From a bacterium (GTDB taxonomy: Bacteria; UBP14; UBA6098; B30-G16), in contig QNEG01000100.1 in assembly GCA_003645115.1 (NCBI GenBank), forward strand, positions 1 to 6,205: DNA of 6,205 nt, read 5' to 3'. Positions 6,155 to 6,205 of the stretch are shown here, in pieces. Each line of letters starts with the position of its first letter. The stretch's first letter is position 1. The position numbers and the translations under genes are program-made. The notes beneath the pieces were generated by a model, which was not told the origin of the DNA, did not search any database, and saw only the letters and a program-made list of their open reading frames with translations.

Positions 6155-6205
6155 AATTGTATTATTATCTAAATTATTTTTATGAATCTACTAAAAAATC
6201 CTCGA
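6155..6205 (-). promoter_or_regulatory. Very AT-rich 5' flank of the phosphatase gene; weak promoter candidate
   Basis: Reading the minus strand into the ATG, this stretch contains GATAAT (6169-6164) and TACAAT (6161-6156), both like -10 boxes. A start from GATAAT would leave only two or three untranslated bases. No matching -35 hexamer is visible at 16-18 bp spacing and no Shine-Dalgarno is present. The gene could therefore be nearly leaderless, or be read through from a gene beyond the window edge. AT-richness alone makes such boxes common, so this is weak. Confidence 0.2.

Noticed and set aside
6182..6205. Possible divergent gene start on the plus strand (MNLLKNPR...) at the window edge
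   Set aside because: Only eight codons are visible, there is no Shine-Dalgarno, and just 27 bp would separate it from the phosphatase ATG.
6180..6205. Possible tail of an upstream minus-strand gene (EDFLVDS-stop)
   Set aside because: Three minus-strand frames all hit stops here and none can be favoured with 26 visible bases.

Overview
The window reads as a fragment of an uncultivated, moderately AT-rich Gram-negative bacterium of the FCB type (Bacteroidota relatives, or candidate phyla such as Cloacimonadota or WOR-3). The main reason is the large plus-strand protein. It has a signal peptide, seven tandem 'WTKTYGG...DGGYIIxGYT...DVYLIKTD' repeats, several Ig-like and fibronectin-like modules, and a C-terminus shaped like a type A sorting domain of the type IX secretion system (T9SS). 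This places it in a lineage with an outer membrane and T9SS. The phylum is an inference from protein style only; there is no rRNA or marker gene here.

Layout: (1) 8-3772, plus strand, one 1254-residue secreted modular surface protein. (2) 3773-4208, a 436-bp gap between convergent genes. It holds no intact gene. It does hold two broken pieces that look like T9SS sorting domains, an 18-nt direct repeat and several small hairpins. (3) 4209-5606, minus strand, an Amidohydro_3 / YtcJ-like metal-dependent hydrolase. (4) 5603-6154, minus strand, a small membrane PAP2-family phosphatase. It lies upstream of the hydrolase in the direction of transcription, and the two share the four bases ATGA.

The two minus-strand genes almost certainly form one transcript: the stop of the phosphatase overlaps the start of the hydrolase, and a strong Shine-Dalgarno for the hydrolase sits in the last codons of the phosphatase. 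Nothing in the sequence ties their biochemical roles together or links them to the surface protein. A hairpin just after the hydrolase, better paired as minus-strand RNA, may mark the transcript end.

I see no CRISPR array, tRNA, rRNA, insertion sequence or defence system. The most unusual parts are the decayed sorting-domain relics in the gap and the DNA-level repetitiveness of the propeller-like region. I do not see a clear new biological system.
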